From positions 11,966,001 through 12,030,000 of the forward strand of contig OZ234501.1 of the NCBI GenBank assembly GCA_965153455.1: DNA of 64,000 nucleotides, read 5' to 3'. A model generated the notes under the pieces. The model saw nothing but the letters and a program-made list of their open reading frames with translations, did no database searches and had not been told where the DNA came from. The number at the start of each line of letters is the position of its first letter. Positions within the stretch are counted from its first letter, which is position 1. The position numbers and the translations under genes are program-made. This document shows, piece by piece, positions 38,493 through 49,691 of the stretch. Origin of the DNA: Sphagnum compactum (taxonomy: Eukaryota; Bryophyta; Sphagnopsida; Sphagnales).

Positions 38493-38820
38493 GGCCCACT
38501 TTAGATGGGGCTCTATGGTCCAAATTCCTAGGAACCAATTTGGACTCATTTGAAGCAAATTGAATCCTTGAGTTGGTCCTTAACTTGTATCTCGGTTCTT
38601 CAATTCATGAGCTCTCCCTTTTTAGCCCTTTTTCTTTTTTGGCTCAAACAAATTAATTTTCCCTTCAAAATGGTGCCATGTAAGTTTAGCCTCAATTTGT
38701 CACATTTTGGTAGATTGGACCCTCCTCTAAACTCCATGAGTCCAATTTATGGCTCTCATCCAATAGGGTTGCTCTATTTCATTGGACCATGGACCTTGGA
38801 CCCTCATCTAAAGTGGCCCC
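38493..38820 (+). mobile_element. MITE-like element with inverted termini (328 bp)
   Basis: The left end GGCCCACTTTAGATGGGG is mirrored at the right end by CCTCATCTAAAGTGGCCC. No transposase is encoded. The left flank is TTA but the right flank is T-rich, so I do not see a clean target duplication. A partial inverted copy of the same family lies at 43222-43357, supporting a mobile family. An open frame inside is not a gene. Confidence 0.65.
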
Positions 38821-38822
38821 TT

Positions 38823-39764
38823 TTTTTTTTCCTAGTGGTAGATTTTGTACAAACTCCCCTTTCAACCTATGTCCTTGATACAATGCACAAATCCATTTTA
38901 CGTGGCTTAGACAATAGATTTGAAACTAAGATTATTTTGGTGGAATAATTGGGTTTGGGTATAATGTTTTTTATAAAATTGATTAGTAGATTATCGATTC
39001 TTGGGTCTATGGTTTTAGACTTTATGAGTTGTGTCGCTTCCAAGTTCAAGGTGGGGTCAATTTTAAACCTTTATTTGCAATGAATTCAATGTTGAGTTAT
39101 ATAGGTCGTGTTGGAGATTTAGGTCTTAAGTTACGTGATTTGCTACAAATTACATCCCAAATCTCGCCAACAAATTTAGTTCTATTATTTTGCTAATCGG
39201 CCTCCACCATTAGAACATCATTGGTGAAATGCACGGGGGAAAAGGATATATGCACTACTACTATGTTTTTCAATTCTTTTTCGTGAAGGTTTTTACAAAC
39301 TTGCTTAAAGTTTTTTCCAAGCCCCAATGAAATAAATGTACAAGCTTTGCAATGGAATTACTTGTATGTTAGAAGTTTTGGACTTGAAAATTGAGAAAAT
39401 TCTTTGGCCCTCTTTACTCTATGATAAAGGATCATGACCATGGAAGTGTTGAAAGCCCTCAAAACACATCCAAAGGCCGTCCTATGGAAATTCAAAAGTC
39501 ATTTATGTGTGAGCACGGGTTATCAAGTGTAAAGTAGAGTGAAAACAAACTTTTATTTAGGTACCAACATACTATAATGCAACCAAAAAAAGGTCATTAA
39601 TTATTTTATGTAAATTTTGTCAATTTTAACTTGATATTTTATATAATTGTTTTACTATTGGTTTAAGGTTTCTTTTCCTTTCATCATTTTCCTTCCATTG
39701 CTTCTTTCTTCAGTTTTTTCATTTTTATCATTTCAACAAGTAGAATCACCATGGATCATAAAAG
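38823..39764. other. Intergenic; no gene recognised
   Basis: Moderately AT-rich sequence without exon-like signals, recognisable RNAs or clear repeats. Confidence 0.5.
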
Positions 39765-40260
39765 AGAAGAAAAAAAATTTGTAAAAAATTCGACTTTTGG
39801 CCCATGGGTGAATGAACTTCTCGTTGCTGACCTTTAAATGCCTTTTCTAAACCTGAAAAATATATTTAAAAGAATACGACCCATCACAATTTTTTCGGAC
39901 CATGGGTTAGAAAACTTTGTGCTCACCTTCCAAAAAAAAATTGAGAAAAAATATGTAAAAAATCCAACTTCCAATCAATCAAAGCTTTTTGGGCCCATGG
40001 GCTAATGAATTTTGCACCCACCTTCAAAAACAATAATTTACAAATTTCAGAAAAAAATAGATGTTAAAAAAATCCAACATCCAACCAATCAAGGTTTTTT
40101 GTGCATAGGCTAAAATAAACTTTGCACTCACCTTTAAACAAAATTATTAAAAAATGAGAAAAAAAAATTGACAAAAACATTTATAGAACAATCATGACTT
40201 TTTGGGCTCATGGTCTAACAAATATTTGACCCACCTCTAAATAATAATAATAATAATAAT
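39765..40260. repeat. Degenerate ~100-110 bp tandem array
   Basis: About five units are anchored by a GGCCCATGGG-type core at about 39798, 39897, 39990, 40099 and 40204. Each is followed by a CTAATGAA-like phrase and GCACCCACCTT, then an A-rich spacer. Units are well diverged, so the array is old. It ends in an AAT triplet run at 40240-40260. Confidence 0.75.
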
Positions 40261-40272
40261 AAATTTGAAAAT

Positions 40273-40276
<4 letters not shown>

Positions 40277-40305
<29 letters not shown>
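40277..40305. repeat. (AT)n microsatellite
   Basis: About fourteen AT units. Similar TA runs end the two large repeat copies (10201-10215 and 21601-21629). Confidence 0.95.
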
Positions 40306-41698
40306 ATGAGTTTGGACCGTCAAAAATTATCTTACTTTTACATGCTTGAGGTGGGGTACCATGAATCCCAAGGGCAACCATAACTTTGGGATTCCTAAAG
40401 CACTTGAAGAAATTTCCTTGTGTATCGAGAGAGGGTACCTTATATTTGTGAATATCTCGGGATATTACACCTACTCCTTTAAGAGTGGGTTCCCCCCCCC
40501 ACCTATTGACTATATATCAACTCGTTTTTGAGCCCCTTGTTTTGGGAACTTCGTCCCCACTTTGGGGCCTTTTACCTTACACTTTTCAACCAAAAACAAG
40601 AGTGTGAGATTTAGTGTTTAGATCCCATGGACGATGTCCTACTTTGGTTGGATATGACCATTGCAAACGACACACTAAACTTTCACAAAAAAGTGAATCA
40701 TGCTTCTTCCTAGGTAGAGACTTCACATTATTCTTATCAATTGGATGTTTGTGATGATATTGTACACTTGTGCTTGGTTACACTCCCATCTTGTATAAGA
40801 TTATAGTACAAAGATCTAATCGCCAAAAAGTCTAGATGCAACTCTTCTTCTTAGGATGTGTGACAAAACATGTGTTAAAGAATAAGATGCCTTTGAAACA
40901 ATTTGTGTAAAGAATGGAAATCAAATACACAAAAGGAAAAATTACGTTATTATTAATCACTCATCATCACTAGAACAAAAATCCATTATAATTAAATGCA
41001 TTACAAAATATGGGATTGCACATAGCATTTGGTTAACCTTTTAAAAAAACGATATCCTCTACCGCCTCATTGATTAGAAAAAAGGAGGGGTAAACTAAAA
41101 GAGGGAACTAACCCTAATTATATCCCATTCACACTAAAGGAGTAAAAATTGACTCGCCAAATAACATGGCATTAGGGTTAAGAGGGGGATAAATGTTTTT
41201 TTTTGAGATTGATATTGTATGCTTGAAATTTTCACCCATGTAGGTTAATTTCATTAATTTTGATATTGAAATTTAATTTTTTGAATTAATTTTAAATATT
41301 AAATTAAATTAAAAATTTGAGAAATCAATAATATTTAATCCATAAGGGCTCTTGTGTGTTGAATTTTCAAGCAGAGAGGTTCTCTAACTAGTTTTTTTTT
41401 TTTTTAATAAAAGAAATTAACAAGCAAGTTATCAATAACTTACCCTTATACCCTAATTTGATCATTTAATATTTTCTGAAGAACTGACCAACACTGGTTA
41501 ATATATGACTTAACCACTCTGGTTAACAATAATGCAACAGGAATACAATGGAAAAAGCATTTCCTGTCCATCCACACACCATCCATCTCATCCATCCATC
41601 CATCCAGTGGTGGGTACTTTACATGATACTCCTATGGAAGAGTGAAAGGCTCCATTGGGAGAAACCCAAAAAACAAAGTGGGAAAAAAAAAGGAGTAC
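40306..41698. other. Intergenic; no gene recognised
   Basis: No supported gene. An open frame at 40346-40531 contains a run of C at its end and no known domain. The rest is AT-rich, with a CATC microsatellite near 41590. Confidence 0.5.
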
Positions 41699-41701
41699 TA
41701 A

Positions 41702-41919
41702 AGGTGCATTCACACTTGGTGTTAAGGACTCTAGTATTAAGTCCCCTAACACCAAGCTAGTCAATTAAAACCTAAACCTATTTTCCACAAAGGTTTTTAT
41801 GTTAAGTTAATTATTCACTTAATATTAAATAATCACCCATTTAACATTGGGTTATCACCTAAGATGCCACCTAGATTTTCACTTAACACTAACTTAACAT
41901 AAAGGTGTGAAATGCACCT
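41702..41919. mobile_element. Tourist-like MITE (PIF/Harbinger type), 218 bp with TAA target duplication
   Basis: The left terminus AGGTGCATTCACAC is matched by the complement of the right terminus, AGGTGCATTTCACAC; subterminal GTTAAG phrases also pair. TAA occurs directly on both sides (41699-41701 and 41920-41922). A 3-bp TAA/TTA duplication with short inverted termini and a length of about 200 bp is the hallmark of Tourist-type elements mobilised by PIF/Harbinger transposases. It has no coding capacity. The near-intact ends suggest a fairly recent insertion. Confidence 0.88.
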
Positions 41920-41922
41920 TAA

Positions 41923-43221
41923 GAAGCATCTTCAAATGCATTGGGAGCAAGGAAGAAGAAGGAGGAGGAGGAGGAGACTAGGAAACAACCACAAGCTCAA
42001 CTCTCTAGTAATCAACTGGTGAAAGGAATCAACAATCCAACACACACACACACACACAAATAAGAGCAAGTTGGTTGTTTGTGTGGAAAGAAGAAGGCAA
42101 AAAAAAAGCACCTCACTCATGGAACTAATAACTGTATAGACAAAGAGGCATTTGTAGTTGTGCAACAACAAAAAAAAAAAAAGGGAGCAATGGGTGGTGG
42201 GCACCCCCCCCCCCTTACATTCTAGTGATTTCTAAGAAGAAAGATGCCCATCACAATTATCTCTTGGAATTGGGAATAAAAAGGACAAACCCCACTCCTA
42301 TGTACAAGAGGGCACCTTTCCAAGGCTTAGTCTAACCTTGTTGGGAATGCAAGAGAAGAAGGGGTTGGGGGAGAGCTTTTCAAGTCAAGCTTGTTCTCTT
42401 GTGTTCAATCTGTACCTTAACAGTTGTTAGGTCTTATTCTCCCTTTTCATCACTTAAACCCCGCACATAGGGGGGGACAAGGGTAACGTATGCTTTGGGG
42501 ATGTTTAGGATTTTTAAAAATAATAATAATAATTTATTTGCGATCCCAAATTGCAACAAAATCGGGCAAAGAATGATAGTTTTTTTTTTTTCTTGTTAGT
42601 TGTGCCTCGGATCCGTTTGGAATAAATTAACGAAAAATGAAATAAACACAAGTCATTGTGTCTCATGCATAATAGGTAGACTCGATTTTCAACAACATAT
42701 GGTAACTTGAGTGAGTATCATCGATAAGCAATAAGTTCCCCAATATGTTCTCATTGTGTTCCCATCATGTCCACAATGTTCCTCAAGTTCTCAATGTGTT
42801 CCTTAACATGTTCCCAATAATAGCACCTCATTTTTATTCCATTTTGTTTTTTTATTGTGGTTCAACTTCCATGAATATATGGTAAGGGGGAGGGGGAAAG
42901 GCAAAGAGAATCATGACAAAGCATGCTTTTGTAGGGATGGGGGTGGGGGGTGGGGGGGAGGGAAGCATATTTAGGCTTCTATGTTGGGGAGTGCCCCATG
43001 TTCCAAAAATATTGGTGATGAGCCAATCAAATGGCTCCTTCTGGAAAAAAAACCAAAAATAAACGTACATGACACCATTTTGGAGGGAAAATCAATTGGT
43101 TTGAACCAAAAAAATATTATTAAAATATTATTAAATTCACATAAATAAAATTTATTATTTATTATTAGTTAAAATAATTATAAATTATGAATTTAGTACT
43201 TAAATTTTATATTTTTATAAA
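41923..43221. other. Intergenic; simple repeats, no gene recognised
   Basis: Contains a purine-rich GGA run (41955-41978), a CA run (42041-42057), poly-C and poly-G stretches, and at 42725-42830 a string of TGTTCCC/TGTTCTC phrases resembling the 3839-4480 minisatellite. No gene signal is seen. Confidence 0.5.
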
Positions 43222-43357
43222 GCTAAAATGAAGAGCTCTTGATTTGAAGAACCAAAGATGCAAGCTAGGGTTCCAACCCGGAGTCCAACTCAAGGACTCA
43301 ATTAGCTTCAAATGAGTCCAAATTGGTTCCTAGGAATTTTGGACCCCTGGGTGGGCC
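43222..43357 (-). mobile_element. Partial inverted copy of the 38493 MITE-like family
   Basis: Read on the minus strand, this starts GGCCCAC and then matches the element at 38493: TTCCTAGGAACCAATTTGG, ACTCATTTGAAGC, TGAGTCCTTGAGTTGG, a GGTTCTTCAA phrase and GAGCTCT. The match ends after about 135 bases, so the right half is missing. Bases following GGCC on the plus strand are TTA, as at the left flank of the first copy. Confidence 0.7.
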
Positions 43358-43410
43358 TTACCCACCCATAATAATAAAACACGAGGTTTAGGTAGAATCA
43401 GAAGGCGAGG

Positions 43411-43560
43411 CGATACGATACGACACGACGGAGTGGCACCTTAGATGTACGAGAGGCCTCTTACACTTAATAATAATGCCTCCGGGTTTTTGGATGAAGA
43501 CCATACGATACGATGGAGTGCCACCTTAGACCTACAAGAGGCCTCCGGTTTTTGGAGGAG
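43411..43560. repeat. Tandem duplication, ~90-bp period
   Basis: The block beginning ATACGATACGA, then GGAGTG, CCACCTTAGA and AGAGGCCTC, occurs at 43413 and again at 43503. Both copies pass into a CTCCGG-GTTTTTGG phrase. This segment and its flanks to about 43780 are richer in CG than the surrounding desert. Confidence 0.8.
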
Positions 43561-43706
43561 CGGAGGCATTCGTAATGTGTATGAAATAATAAGGTGTCCT
43601 CCAAATACACAAGGAATTTTTTTTAAAAAAAATGTAGAGTCATCAAACATGGTGGAATTTCTTTGAACGGAACCAAGATTGACAAATTCACGTCCAGCTT
43701 TGGACT

Positions 43707-43750
43707 CTCTCGGAACTATAGTTGGGGTCTCTCGGAACTATAGTTGGGGT
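43707..43750. repeat. Exact 22-bp tandem repeat, two units
   Basis: CTCTCGGAACTATAGTTGGG plus GT is present twice back to back without a mismatch. Beyond it, to 44390, no gene is seen. Confidence 0.95.
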
Positions 43751-44182
43751 TTCGACAAGAATAAATCGTAACGACATGAGAGAAAAAAAAACAAAAAGAG
43801 CAACCCGACTTGCAAAGCGGTTAGTTAGGAGTCCCCGAATAAGACTAACTAGATAGAGTCCAAAACAACCTGCAAAATTAATTATTTGTGGTCGTCTTCA
43901 TTCTTGTTCTTCGTCTTGTTGTTTCTTGTACATTATCCGGATTGTGCCGGAGAACCCGATCACGTCGAATCTGGACCAAATATATTTATCGAAGTTTTTT
44001 TTTTTTTACCAAGACACCCAAATTCAAGGGTTAGTTGACATAGCCCTCCTCGAGGATTATGATGCCGGGGAATGTCGTTCCTATGGCGAACAACTATGGC
44101 GGTTTCCGAGTTACCTAAAATAACAACAAACAAAAAGGACGGACAAAGGAGAAACTTATATTAAATTTTCCGTCTTGGGGTA

Positions 44183-44215
<33 letters not shown>

Positions 44216-44390
44216 TTTTCTGGGTTTAGGAACACAACAACTTACCCGGCTAAAAAATGGAAACAAATACCTGTGATTGAGAACAGAGATTTTTATCCGT
44301 TCCCTGCGTTCCCTTACGTTCCCTTAAAGCTCTGGGAGAGCTTGATTGTAGGAGGTCCGGAAATAGCGGGTCGAATCATCCATCAGGATG

Positions 44391-44437
44391 GTTGGGTGGG
44401 TGGGTGGGTAGGTAGGTAGGTAGGTAGTAGGTAGGTA
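44391..44437. repeat. (GGGT)n(AGGT)n compound microsatellite
   Basis: Four GGGT-type units run into five AGGT units, one broken by a single deletion. It directly precedes the CG-rich leader region. Confidence 0.95.
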
Positions 44438-44439
44438 TC

Positions 44440-46125
44440 CTGGCGGCCCAGCTCGCGGGCCACCCGGGTGCAAAGGGGGTGGCGGCCGGCGTCGGGTCAC
44501 CCAGAGTCACCCGGTCCGTCTCTCTCCTTGCGCTCGCTCTTTGTACCGTGCTTACTGCTGGCTGCTGCTGCCGCCTTCTACTGTTCTCACACCTCCCGAG
44601 CTGCTGAGCCAGAACTCTTGCGTCACATTCCCTCTCCCTTTGTCTCGGCTTTTTATTTCCTTCTCTGGCTCCTGGATCCGCGTGGCTGAGTTTTCAGTAT
44701 TTTACGCGGCGCGTTTTGGTTTTGGTTCCGATTTGTGGTTTTTTTTTTTTTTTTTTGGTTTTTTCTTTTCTCTTGGTTGTTCTGGGGCCGGCCAATAGTG
44801 GAGCTTTTTTTCTGTTTTGTTTTGCAGTGCAGGAAGATTTCGTTTTTGTTCTTTGGCTTCTTCTTCTTCAAGGCCATGATGGTTGCCTTGTTGGATCTGT
44901 TGGTATGTTTTGGAAGCTGAAGGTACAAGGGAGATAGAACGGGGGTTTGTTTTTTCTCCCCCCCTGTTTCCGGGGGAAATGGAGCGGAGTGAGAAGTGTT
45001 GATGTCCGGGGAAGCAGCTTGGAATGTGAGTAGCAGCAGATTCTCAGAAGAAAAAAAGTTCAGTAGCTTTAAATTTCAGCTTCAGCGTTTTTGTTGCATG
45101 ACATTGCATAAGGAAGGGAATTGTCCAGAGGGAATTGAGGCACGGCCTGAAGGAAGGAAGCTCCTCCGTCCTTGCGGTGAGATGTGAAGATAGGTTTTGT
45201 AAGAGAGAATGGCCGTGAATCAGCGGCAAAAGAGAGGAGAAGCGGAAGCCATTCAGACGTGAGAGATTTGCTGACCGAATCCCGATCCTCCGGCCTCGGA
45301 TTGCGGTGTCAGTAGCAGCAGAGGCGAGAGCAGACACAACGACGTGCAAGGGAGGGAAGGGGGTTAGAGGAGGCAGCCGCAGAAGCGAAAGAACGAAGAA
45401 AAAAGAAGACGGTGTGGAGAAGAAGGCTCATGATTGCTGGAGCTTGCTCAGCGCTTGAGGCTGAAATGCGAGTGATGCAAGAAGGGAGAAGAGCTATTGA
45501 CAAAGCAGAAGTCTGGTTGACGCAGCAGAGAGGAGGAAGAAGAGGAAGAGGCTGTGAGAAGCTGGATCCCGGAACCACCATGGCTTGCAATCTATGTCCT
45601 TTCTATGTACAATCAATTCAGTATTCCCAAGGTCAGGATGGATCCTTCTTACCTTTGCCTTCCAAGAGCACTATTGCTTTTGATTCTTTCCCACATCTTT
45701 TCTGCTTGATGTTTCAGAGATTCACCAGTTCCAGAGTCGGCTGCAATAGACTACTCCTATGCATGCCTTTAGTATCTTATCACATACCCTAGTGATGCTG
45801 CTGCTGCTCATAGTCATGATGGCACGACAGAAGAGTCATGTTCTTCTTCCATTTCACATGTTGGTCACATTGAGGATTGACAAAATTGGAGTTTTTCCTT
45901 TGGCTTCTCCTTGGGGGGCATGTATGTTGTGGGGCAGTAGTAGTAGATACAACAACAACAACAACAACAACGGAAGAAGAAGAAGAAGAATGAGCAGAAG
46001 AACAGAGTTCAGATAATATCCACATATGCAGAGAGGACCACTGTCCTGTACACCACAGAATAAGTTGAAGGAGGATAGACGTTAAATGAGCCAGGGGTGG
46101 CACTGCTCCATCAAGGCTGATCACG
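44440..46125 (+). promoter_or_regulatory. GC-rich promoter and leader region for the DUF1442/ACT locus
   Basis: 44440-44700 is rich in CG dinucleotides (GGCGGCC, GCGGGCC, GCGGCCGGCG), unlike the flanking desert. It is followed by T runs and CT-rich sequence, as in plant leaders. An open stretch from about 45400 contains ATG at 45412 and a second ATG in a strong context (ACCACCATGG, ATG at 45581). It ends near a possible donor, AAG|GTCAGG, at about 45632. It encodes no recognisable domain. It may be a leader exon, an upstream frame, or the first exon of the ACT gene downstream. Transcription start and splicing are unresolved. Confidence 0.4.
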
Positions 46126-47287
46126 ATGCTCGAGACTCACTGCTTTTCCGAGATGCGGTGGTTCTCTGAGATGGCATCAACTGCATTTTGTGACTCCTTG
46201 AATGTGGTATTTTTATTATATTCCTCTTTTGAGTACATGCTGGAAGCCCACCTGGCATTGATTTCATTGCTTTGATTCTTATGCCACTGTTTCTATCCCT
46301 CTTTCTGTCTTGTGCGTGTGCTAAAGATTTTCTTTTTTTTGTATGGTTGAACTGGATTTGTGTGGAGCTGACAAAGTCATGGTTGGCTTTTTGGTTGCAG
46401 CGCAGGGTACTCTTGGAAAAGCGGCTCTCTTTTGGAAAGTCCAAGCGCCGACCACCACTCTTGGAACCTGCCAGCGCAGAGTTTATTGCGGCCTTGGCTG
46501 CTGGCATCAACTCCCATCATACGTTGCAGGTGGGATGTGGGCTCTCGACTGTTGCGCTTGCTGTGGCTGCACAAACAACGGGTAGCTGCGTGCTGTCGGT
46601 GCATCATGAGAAGGACAAGCAGAAGATTGTGCAATATTTCCTAAAAGAATTGGGTCTGTTGGAGTTTGTGGAGTTCATTACAGAGGATTCAGCCAGTTTC
46701 ATTGCTCACAGGGAAGGTAAAGTCCAACCAATTGCCCTCTATATGACTCCTGTTCAGATGTAGGGCGTTTTTCCCTTACAAGAGCTAATGAGTTCAGTGG
46801 GGAATAATGGCAGTTAATCACTCCCATTCACGATGAATGGGACAGTGTGATACCTCTTCCTGAGTGACATCAGAAGTTCATGACCCATACTTGTTTTGTT
46901 GTGTTGGTTTCAGTTTTGCTGAAGTTGACACAATGGTGCACTTGAAAGTTTTATGGTGTAGTTTCAGTCATATTATGTCGAGTATGGGAATTATCTGAAA
47001 ATGTCAATCACAAGGAAATCTGATGCTTGAGAATTGAGATTGCAGGTGTGGAATTTGTATTGCTGTCAGGCATACCTGAACGCTACATTGAGCTCTTTGA
47101 CCTGTTGAAGCTTAGGAAAGGAGCAGTTGTGGTGGCTGATAATGCATTGGATGATGCCACTAATGATTACATTCGGCATGTGAGGCGCCAACCTGGTGTT
47201 GAGTCTTCAACCCTCCCACTAAACCGAGGCATTGAAGTCACAAAAATTGTATGCTGGGAGAAGTTCAAAAGAGAGTATGCTTTCTAA
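46126..47287 (+). CDS. DUF1442 family protein (predicted Rossmann-fold methyltransferase-like), three exons
   Basis: Exons 46126-46203, 46401-46716 and 47046-47287 join in phase to 211 residues, the usual size of plant DUF1442 proteins. The first exon gives MRWFSEMASTAFCDSLN, corresponding to the WSPExASKAYxDTVK start of the family. The second gives EPASAEFIAALAAGINSH and then a Rossmann-like QVGCGLSTVALAVAAQTTG. The third gives GVEFVLLSGIPERYIELFDL, RKGAVVVADNALDDATND and a C-terminal strand pattern as in O-methyltransferase-type folds. DUF1442 proteins are predicted SAM-binding, with no proven reaction known to me. The first donor (AAT|GTGGTA) is weak and the start could be either Met (46126 or 46153); the other two junctions are good. 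The stop at 47287 precedes the ACT gene by less than 300 bases. Confidence 0.72.
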
Positions 47288-47574
47288 ACTTTCTCACTGA
47301 GCTGCTGCTGTTTGGTTGGTGTTCTGTTGACACCCATATCTAGGAAGGACCCAAGGGCAATGATTTGATTGACCTTGGAAGTCATTGGGTGCACAAGTGT
47401 TGCTTGAATATGCCATACAAATAAGTGGGTCTATAATTCCTAAAAGTAATTTGAATCTTACTTAGGTTGAGTGCAGTCATTCTAGGTCTGTCTGTAGAAT
47501 TGAGCAAGATGGGAGCCTTTGCCCACTAACACTATGCAAAGATATCTCCACCTTCCTTTTGCTGTTTGGTCCAG

Positions 47575-49691
47575 GGTGTCTGACAGGGCCTACTGAAGTG
47601 GGTCATTTCTGTAGGAGGAAGATTTACAGCGGCATTGATGACCCCATCAATGATTTGGATGATCTTTCTAGACAACCTGGGATGCAGGGAGTTTCTTCCA
47701 ATATGCCATTGTCATCTAGCGGCCCTTCCTTCTCCCACACAAATGCAGATACTGTTTCTTCATTGAACTCAGGTCGTAGGGCTCACTCAGTTCTTGTGCA
47801 GTCAAAGCAGTGTAATCCTATGGTCACATTGGAGAGTGGTAGTAAAAGACCTGGTGTGCCTCATGGCCTGGATGGGAGTGAGAGCCATAAACCTCTCACA
47901 GGTACCTTGCATGAGTCTGAAATACCAGAGACATCACAGCAAGGTGAGCTGTGGAGGTTTGAAGGTTGTAATGGGGGAGAAGCAACAGGATTGGATACAA
48001 GTGAACTAGGCAAGTTGGACAGGCCTGAAAAAAAGGTGGGGTCAGAAGAAACGATTTGGAATAGTCAAGTTGCAAGTCCCAGTAGTTCTGATCAAAGAGG
48101 ACAGCATTTGGCACTAGATTCCTTCCCAATTGTGGATTCATTAGGTAATCAACTGAGTGCCAACTCGACTGCTCACTTGGATCCATGCACAGATAACTTG
48201 GACACGCACTTTCCATCACAAGGTCTTGCCAGCTGGTTAGAGGGTGAAGGTGCTAGCTCTTTCATAGACACAACAACATCAATTACATTAGGGCTGGAGA
48301 TTTCTGATAAAGCTGGCTCTTATTCACCTGCAAGAGGTGAATGCAGTGCTGGTCCATCATGCAAACCATCAGGAGGCAATGAAAATGAAGGTGTTGCTCA
48401 GGTGAGAGACTTGCCAGAATGTCTAGAGCTTAGAACATGGTTGGAACCTGAGATTCTTCAAGTTTGTATTGTAATGGAGCAAGAATCTTTCTCTGAGGAT
48501 TCTTCTGTGTGTTTTGCTTGTCAATCTGCTTTGAATTGAGTGACTTTTCAATTGCAGACATTTGATGTAGGAAGGGATCACAGATGAGTACAATTCCTTG
48601 CATAATTTCTGTACTCATGGGTTTATCACCTGTTGGCCATGTTGTAGATGGATTTGGAAAACAATGGAGTATCTTTGCCATCAAGTAATTGTTCATTTGA
48701 GGAGCAAGTTGCACCAGACCCTCTAGAATCTGCTGCAGTTGAATGTTCAAATGAGGAACACACGAATGATTCCTCTTCGCAATCCAATTTCAGAGTGTAT
48801 TTCAAGAACGACACTTTACAAACAGAGGTTACTGTTGAGGGCACTGATCAAGATATGCTGCTCTTCGATATCTCGCTTGGGTTCAATGAGACTGGAGTCA
48901 GGTACAGACCATCATTTGTTTCAGGTTGCTTTCATGTTTTGTTATTCATTTGATATTCTTGGCATCCACAGTTTTATGTAATACAGTCTACATCTTTTTA
49001 TTGTGATGAGGAATGCAGCTTGGTAGGGTTTGTACTTCTGTCTATTGAACTTATTTGTAGTGCCTAGAGTGGATCTCCTGCATCCAAGTAGTCAGCAGGG
49101 GTTTACTTAAAGGATATATCCAGGGTGGTCAACCCCTTAAGCTTAGATGCTTGCTTGCTTGCACAGGGCAAGCCAAAATGAATGAAGCTTTCCCTTACAA
49201 GCTTGTTGCATCTTGGATGAGGATCCTATTGACTTTCTCATTAGCTCTGCCTCTTCTGAATGCTAGCCAACATGATGACCGCATCTTCCTGTTGCTTCTG
49301 GAAATGCAACAGAAACTGAGGATGCAATGGTTTATATAATCTTTTTCCCCTAAGTTTTGAGCACTTGTTAGACTTGTACCTATAGCCACTGTTGGAAGCT
49401 GATGAAGTCAGTGCAGGAGTAATGGCAGCTAAGTCACTTCCATTCATGATAGTGGTGATGATCTGATGTCTCAGCCTGATGGTGACTTGGGTGCATGGGA
49501 TGTCATGGGCTGGGTTCAGTGTGCAAAAGGCCAAGATAGGAACACAAGACAATGTTGTGTCAGATGTGTTCTATGTGGTGGATGTGGGAACCAAGGCACC
49601 CCTTTTGGAATCACGGTGGGAAGTGGTCAGAAACCGGCTTCTGGCACGCATTTCTGAGCGCCACCAGCTCCTGCAGGCTTCCCCCTTATAG
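47575..49691 (+). CDS. ACT-domain protein with long low-complexity N-terminal region (5' end unresolved)
   Basis: Three exons are visible: 47575-48401, 48648-48901 and 49520-49691. Phases match at both junctions and the stop is TAG at 49689. The last ~80 residues form one ACT domain: TEVTVEGTDQDMLLFDISLG, then FNETG, with the junction making VSVQKAKIGTQ, then VVSDVFYVVDVGTKAP and RWEVVRNRLLARI. ACT domains bind amino acids or similar small ligands in regulatory proteins (ACR/GlnD-like types). The ~275 residues before it are Ser-, Gly- and Glu-rich, hydrophilic and probably disordered. The first exon opens with an acceptor (TCCAG|GG) needing one base from an upstream exon. That exon was not found with confidence: candidates are the open stretch ending near 45632, or the second DUF1442 exon (donor in the same phase). 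A start at the internal Met near 47682 is also possible. Confidence 0.65.
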
